Source: Bemisia tabaci
Taxonomy: Eukaryota > Arthropoda > Insecta > Hemiptera > Aleyrodidae
NCBI RefSeq assembly: GCF_918797505.1
Contig: NC_092797.1
Coordinates: 22,829,372-22,893,371 of the forward strand
DNA length: 64,000 bases
Reading direction: 5' to 3'
The translations under genes and the position numbers were made by a program. Positions 58,627 to 64,000 of this stretch are shown one piece after another (position 1 is the first letter of the stretch; each line of letters starts with the position of its first letter). A model generated the notes under the pieces. It searched no databases, was not told the origin of the DNA, and was given only the letters and a program-made list of their open reading frames with translations.

Positions 58627-59338
58627 TAGATTTTACCCATTGTCAATGGAATATACTGCAAGGGTATACCTAAAGTTTTCACACCGATTCGATTAAAAAA
58701 AATCTCCTGGCGTAATAAATTATTCATCGGTATTATCATTGATTTTCAGTAAGATATTCAGCTCCATCGTGCAACGTTGGGGCGTCGCGTCGTATAAAAA
58801 AAGCAAAAATGCGGACGAGTCCTGCATTTTGTCTTGCAGTTTATTGGCAAATAATTTCGCTGGGATGACGCATGATTTGCCGTCCGGTGCCTGATGGCTG
58901 TTGCCTGATGTCCGATGCTTGATGACCGCGTCCTCCGCCACGCATAGCAAATGAATTGCGTGTTTATGTCTCCACCCCACTCGCCGCCTCGGCTGCCCAT
59001 TTCTCTTAAGCCGGAGGACTAACATTTTGTAACCGATCTCAACTTTTAAACTTTTGTGCCAAATCTTTGGGTTTCAGTGACGCAATCCCGGGCTTCAATC
59101 GCGTACGTAGGTTCGCTTCAGCTCTGAAAAACGCCGCATATTTTAGATCCACCGTTGTCGCGATGCCTTCCGACCATTAATCTCCGTATCTGGGTTAAGT
59201 GCTCGGTAAGGCACCGCTCTCGAAGACGGTGCCTGACGAGACCAGTTGCAGAAGGTGCCGCGCCGCGGTCGTACGAAATGCAATTGCAGATCACTAAACC
59301 TTCATTTTTGAATGGGATGGACAAATCTTTGAGAATAA

Positions 59339-59660
59339 ATTGAGAATTTGCATGCAAAGTTTTCATCGCTTCATTTAAAAGTGCTTAAAAATCTGATTTC
59401 GCAGTATTTTCTATGATATTTTTCTGATATGGGAAATGGTAGATTTAAAAGTGAGAAAATGCACCGCTTAGTGCGACGTCATCTGGCTGCATTAGTGCAT
59501 TTCCCACTTAAGCGCATGTATTTCAGCAGATTAGATCATTTTGTCATATCTTATCCAAAAATTGTTCAATTCATGAGCCAAGGGTATCCTCGCGTTCACT
59601 TCACTCAGTAGTTTCCACTTGAACACGAAATTCATCAAATTTTAGACACCTGCAAATTCT
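59339..59660. repeat. Dispersed repeat, copy 1
   Basis: TGAGAATTTGCATGCAAAG to CAGACACCTGCAAATTCTC-like sequence; a second diverged copy in the same orientation is at 62098-62417. A flanking motif AAACCTTCATTTTT occurs at both 59300 and 59680. Inverted tips GAGAATTTGCA/TGCAAATTCTC suggest a MITE. Confidence 0.55.
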
Positions 59661-61439
59661 CTACTGCAGATCAATAAACCTTCATTTTTAAAAGGAATGG
59701 AAAACTCTCCAAACATTTTGCTGACAATTTATTTGGACCCCGTTAAGTAGAAAGGAACCAAGCCACATCAGCTATTGCTAAATTTAATGAAGCAGTTTAA
59801 TGTTTAACGAGAAAATAGTTGTGCGGATTTTGTGCAAATCTCAGTGAGTTTTCTGCGTGGTCAATAGGATGACAAATTCCTCCTACTTTTTTACTTTATC
59901 AAAGCGACGGATATAGTATGAATGGGACCTAGTCAAGTAAGCTGTGTTTTAAAGTTCGAGAGGAGAGAATAAAATAGCATGTAAAGAAGAGATAATTCTG
60001 CATCATTTGGACCAATAAACATGCGACAATTCAAGAAAATGATCCCACGGTAACATTGCAAATCATAAACGAATCAGTGACTCGTGGTTATTTTTGAGAA
60101 GAATGTCGGTTTTAGAAATAGCTAAAATAATATGCAAGAAAGTTGTCAAAGCGCACACGTGGAATGCACTGAACTGTTTTTTCAGGGGACAGATCTATTT
60201 TTGAGAGATTTATTGTCATTTAGCGCCCCTTTTAGGTTTTGCGCACTCAAAAATTTATCTTTCAGGGGAGACCGAGACAAGATCAGAGTGGTGACATTTT
60301 TATTCAGGTGCAAATCTGCGCGGTGCAACAGATTTGCTCACTTGCTACTCGCAAGGCATGGGATTAACGTTGTTTTTGTGATTTTTGTCTCGAGGACAAA
60401 CCATAATCGTTCAACTTTTCTTATAGCAAATATCTGTGATCATTTTTTTCAGAACGGTTCTTACCTTTTTCTACCTCCTGATCCTCCGAAAATGTTGTTT
60501 ATTTCATCTCATGATTTAATGCATTTTTCATCGGTATTGTACATACAAGTCGCTTTACAGCACTCCCTCGCGCTCTACGACTCCTAACCTCCACTGCTCT
60601 CTCGGTATTGTAAAAAGTGAAAAAGTCATGACGGTGCGAGACACAAGTTTCCGTGTGAGGGTATTTCGGCGGGTAACTGTCAAAACTGTGTTATCTTCAA
60701 ATTTCGCGATAAGTGTAGGGTCTTGCTTACACTGATCAAGATATGGCAAATATGTAAGGGGTGTCTCTCCCTTGTGTTACGTGTAGTACTTATAAAAATC
60801 AGATTTTCGGAAGAATAGAGTAGGTCGGACTGTTGGATTTAAAGCTTTTTGTCAAAGTTGGGTTAGGAAAAGGCTTTATAAGCTCTGTGACTTACCTACT
60901 TTAATTTAGTTTCTTAAAAATGTCATTATTCAAAGTAAATATTGAAACAACTGGAGGTTTCAAAGGCCTAAAAAAGCTGACACCTTGTTTAAGACCCAAA
61001 TAATTAATGAAAAATTTAATTTGAAGAAAAAGATCAATTGCACTCATCATGTGTCGGTGATTGAACCAATACATTCATTTGATTGCAGAATTCCAAAATT
61101 TCCGTTCTTTCTTGATTTTTCACCAGAGTTATTTATGAATATTTTAGTGTCAAATATTTAGAGGATTCATTTAGATTGTTAATGAATATTCGATCAAAAT
61201 TTCAAACTAAAAACAAATAATTTTGTTCTCTTCAAATAAATAAATATAGGCAGAAAATGTGTAACGCCAAAACTGATAACCATCTTCTTTGTAACATAGT
61301 TTATACTTATTGTACATTTTTCATGAAAATTTGGGAAAATATGCAGAACAATCACCTGTACAGTATATTTAAACAAAATCTACCACAGATTGACCTAGAG
61401 GATTACTCTCCGATGGCGAGTAAATGTTTCTGAGTGTAT
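59661..61439. other. Intergenic, nothing assigned
   Basis: The 151-codon ORF at 60132-60587 has no recognisable domain and its codon pattern looks random. Confidence 0.35.
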
Positions 61440-61646
61440 CACTGGGAAAAAAAACACATTGGATCTAGAGTCCAGACTCTTAAAAATATCGACAAGAAAA
61501 AATACTCTTGATTCAATCAGATCTAAGCTTAAATCAAGAAGCAAGCTTCTTAATTTGAGCGGATTTCCTTTTGAATCAAGAGTCCTTTTTCTTGTCAATG
61601 TTTTCATGAGTCTGGACTCTAGATCCAATGTGTTTTTTTTCCAGTG
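61440..61646. mobile_element. Foldback element, CACTGGGAAAAAAAA tips, AT duplication
   Basis: CACTGGGAAAAAAAACACAT and its complement bound 207 bp of almost complete palindrome; AT at 61438-61439 and 61647-61648. The arms contain TCTAGAGTCCAGACTC. Confidence 0.8.
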
Positions 61647-62097
61647 ATCGGGAGGGAACGGAACAACTGTGGAATCGATATTCCGTAAAAAGTCTTTGGG
61701 CAAGTTTGTTCAAAATGGGAACTGGGACACAATTCGGACCGACGGTCGTGCATAAATAAAAGGCGAGAGTGACTGTTTTGTTAAGCTACCTCATAGTTTG
61801 GAGAGGCATTGCAACACGGGCAGGTTTTATAAAGATAATTTACGCAACGGATTTATCAAATGACCAGCCCCACCGCGCCGCGCCGCCCGCAGTAAAACTT
61901 TTGTGTCTATATTGCCGGTGTTTGCCCTTGCTTCAACTTAACCAAAATTTGAATTTATATTTACGTACACGTAGAATCTCACATGTGACGAGACATATCC
62001 TTAGATGTTACATTGTGCATTTTGAATTTTACGAGTCTTTTGTTCTAGACGAGGCAATTTTGTGGGAGGTGGAGTAGTTCGTTGTTTATTACCGGTA

Positions 62098-62417
62098 ATG
62101 GAGAATTGGCATGCAAATTTTTTATTGCTTCATTTGAAAGTGCTTTAAGAGCTGATTTTATAGTATTTTTTGTTATTTTTTTCCGATAAGGGAAACAGTA
62201 TAAAAATAGATTTAAAAGTGAAAAAATGCAACGCCTAGTGACGTCACCTGGCGGCATCCCCCATTTAAACATATGTATTTCAACAGAATAGATAATTGTG
62301 TCATATCTTCTCCAATAATCGTTCAATTCATGAACCAAGGGTATCCTCGTGTTCAGTTCACTAAGTAGTTTCCTCTTCAACACGTTTCATCGAATTCCAG
62401 ACACCTGCAAATTCTCA
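62098..62417. repeat. Dispersed repeat, copy 2
   Basis: GAGAATTGGCATGCAAATTT to ACACCTGCAAATTCTC; follows the 59339-59660 copy throughout. Confidence 0.55.
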
Positions 62418-62751
62418 ATTTGTCGTATAGCCGGCGTGAAAAGTTGAGGATGAAGAACCGGCGTGGGTAACAAAACTGTTTTTTGAGATAATGACAATCT
62501 TATGGTGATGACCAAGTGGTGGTTGCTCAGGATGCGGAAGATGCGGCATACATGGCGGAAGAACGCTCATTTACTAAAACCTCTGGCAATCTTTGTTTGA
62601 TATTGGACTCTGAAGATTGGCATTGACACTCTTTGTGTTAGAGGGTTGGCTACTCTTTTAAGCCCTAAGAGCTCAATATTTTGACATGCTAGTACTATCC
62701 TTATATGGGTACCTTAGTTACGCGGGGCAGCTACGCGGTCCAACTTCACTT

Positions 62752-63004
62752 CGACGGTGAAACTACCAAACCACGTATCTCGTTTGCGGTGTTTAAAAAT
62801 CTACGCTCACATTTTATTTTTTTGAAGTAGACCAAATCAATATCATTCCTTGAAATTTTCACGGAATTTTCTCCGCACAAAGAGGAAAAATCACAGAAAT
62901 TTTCAAGACTGGATGTTAAGTAGTTTTTCATTTAAAAAATAAAGTATGGCAGGAAGTCTGCGACGTCGCAAACCGAGATACGTGGTTTGGTAGTTTCACC
63001 GTCG
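62752..63004. mobile_element. 253-bp MITE, inverted copy, ACTT duplication
   Basis: CGACGGTGAAACTACCAAAC ends; ACTT at 62748-62751 and 63005-63008. Nearly identical, inverted, to 45561-45813. Confidence 0.85.
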
Positions 63005-63201
63005 ACTTGCAATGATTATAACGGTCCCGAATCCGAATTGGAGCTCGATTTTTCTCGATTCTAGAAAAGCTCGAGCAACGGATGTCAGGGCTGAGAAGAC
63101 AGGAAGACGGGGGCCCACGTAGACAGGGGGTTATGCAAGCCTTTCATAAAGTGAGGTGTGCAGTGCGGTGGTGGTGTGTGGTGCGCCGCGTTACGGCGTG
63201 A

Positions 63202-63390
63202 ATGAATCAATGGTTCATCATCATGATTGTCATAATTGTTTCAGTCAATGCACCCACCGACTTCGAACGACTTCGGACGACAACGACCGACAACGGCTCC
63301 CCTCCCCCCCTCCAATGTTTCCTCGCGTGTGCTCGCGCTTGTTCGTGCAACGTTGCCCCACCGTTGCCGCACAGTGCATCGAGTCAATAG
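63202..63390 (+). CDS. Candidate small secreted peptide ORF (62 aa), weak
   Basis: The ATG at 63202 reads MNQWFIIMIVIIVSVNA, a good-looking signal peptide, then a Thr-rich stretch and a cluster of five Cys (CFLACARACSC). The last few codons and the stop lie in a MITE that starts at 63369, so the 3' part is unlikely to be an old conserved coding end. A TTTCAG at 63238-63243 inside the ORF could instead be an acceptor in the phase needed by the 55308 exon. Function unknown; it may be chance. Confidence 0.2.
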   Translation: MNQWFIIMIVIIVSVNAPTDFERLRTTTTDNGSPPPLQCFLACARACSCNVAPPLPHSASSQ

Positions 63391-63605
63391 GAGAGGCTGG
63401 ACAAAATTCGGAAAATTTAAACGCTTATAACTCCATTTGTACAAAACTTTGGGGTTCTAAAAGTAGTTTCATTGATTTTCTCGTGAAATTTGCTTCTTGA
63501 GGCACCCCTTGAAATTTAAAATGTTGCAAAATAAACATCAAAATTTGCAGTTTTAGTTAAATACCTCATGGCCGACCTTTCTAATTGACTCGATCCACTG
63601 TGCGC
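63369..63605. mobile_element. MITE family G, best copy
   Basis: GCACAGTGCATCGAGTCAAT and GACTCGATCCACTGTGC inverted ends, 237 bp. Confidence 0.75.
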
Positions 63606-64000
63606 TGGCACAACACCCAATAAAATCGTAGATTCAAACTTCAGGGGCTAAATTTTTGTCCGGTAAAATTACCCTTTCCCAGACAGAATAAGAGCGTAAT
63701 TACATTCCTAACTTGCAAAATTTCCACTCTCGAATTGTGAAAAAGAGTTAAAGGGAGAAATGGTACCCCAATAAATTAGGTTACAAACCCAAATGTTGCG
63801 TTACTGCCGCATCCTGAGTTGGGAGTCTACCACAATTGGACCGAGTTTATCAGAAAGGAACCACTCCACATCAAGTTGAAACTGAGAAAAAAGGTTTGAA
63901 GTTTTAATCCTCCATGAGACTCAATGTAGAAAGTGAAATTTAACCCCTATTTTCACAAACTAATATTTTTTTTTCGGCTTTGAATTTTTGGCAGAAGAAA

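Noticed and set aside
60132..60587. 151-aa ORF with several possible acceptors inside
   Set aside because: No domain. Acceptors compatible with the 55308 exon lead to early stops.
1..64000. CRISPR arrays, rRNA, bacterial operons
   Set aside because: None seen. Repeats are dispersed transposons or coding minisatellites, not regularly spaced arrays.

Overview
The window is nuclear DNA of an insect. GT-AG introns split a protein with arthropod-type chitin-binding (peritrophin-A, ChtBD2) domains. There is a nuclear-type tRNA-Asp and a mitochondrial-targeted E2 subunit of the branched-chain 2-oxoacid dehydrogenase complex. Most of the rest is AT-rich and packed with short non-autonomous DNA transposons, many nested. 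The repeat style fits a hemipteran (a whitefly-like genome is my guess), but nothing seen here proves the species.

Layout. 1-3890: no identifiable exon; presumed upstream intron of the next gene, with one MITE and a MITE end. 3891-13517: the last five coding exons of a large secreted-type matrix protein. It has a Pro/Tyr/Gly-rich region ending in 35 unbroken Gly-X-Pro triplets, a first ChtBD2 domain, a second ChtBD2 domain split by an intron, a Tyr-Lys-Pro-Gln repeat region, and a third ChtBD2 domain whose sixth cysteine codon is completed across the last intron. The final exon adds one coding base and the stop. The start exon with the signal peptide was not found. The 3' UTR runs to about 14700.

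14700-41680 is a gene desert made of transposon relics: a 3.9 kb composite element with inverted tandem ends (15281-19165), MITEs in MITEs (26521-27446), hAT-like elements with 8-bp target duplications (30096-30259, 31996-33426), foldback elements and a perfect 27-bp-arm hairpin (37994-38055). A tRNA-Asp(GTC) gene lies at 41684-41755. Repeats follow to 47 kb.

47287-48759 is an uninterrupted coding sequence for DBT (dihydrolipoyl transacylase E2), GC-rich, preceded by a likely 5' UTR splice acceptor and a nine-codon upstream ORF. 49.3-55.2 kb is again repeats, including a short truncated LINE tail with a 9-bp duplication. At 55230-55362 a TATA box and a signal-peptide start exon with a phase-1 donor mark the beginning of another secreted-protein gene whose later exons I could not place. 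The remainder to 64 kb is repeats plus one weak candidate small secreted ORF at 63202.

The most interesting items are the architecture of the chitin-binding matrix protein and a set of unrelated stem-loop elements that share CAC(T)G-purine-A-rich tips and 2-bp target duplications. These look like one CACTA-type foldback group.
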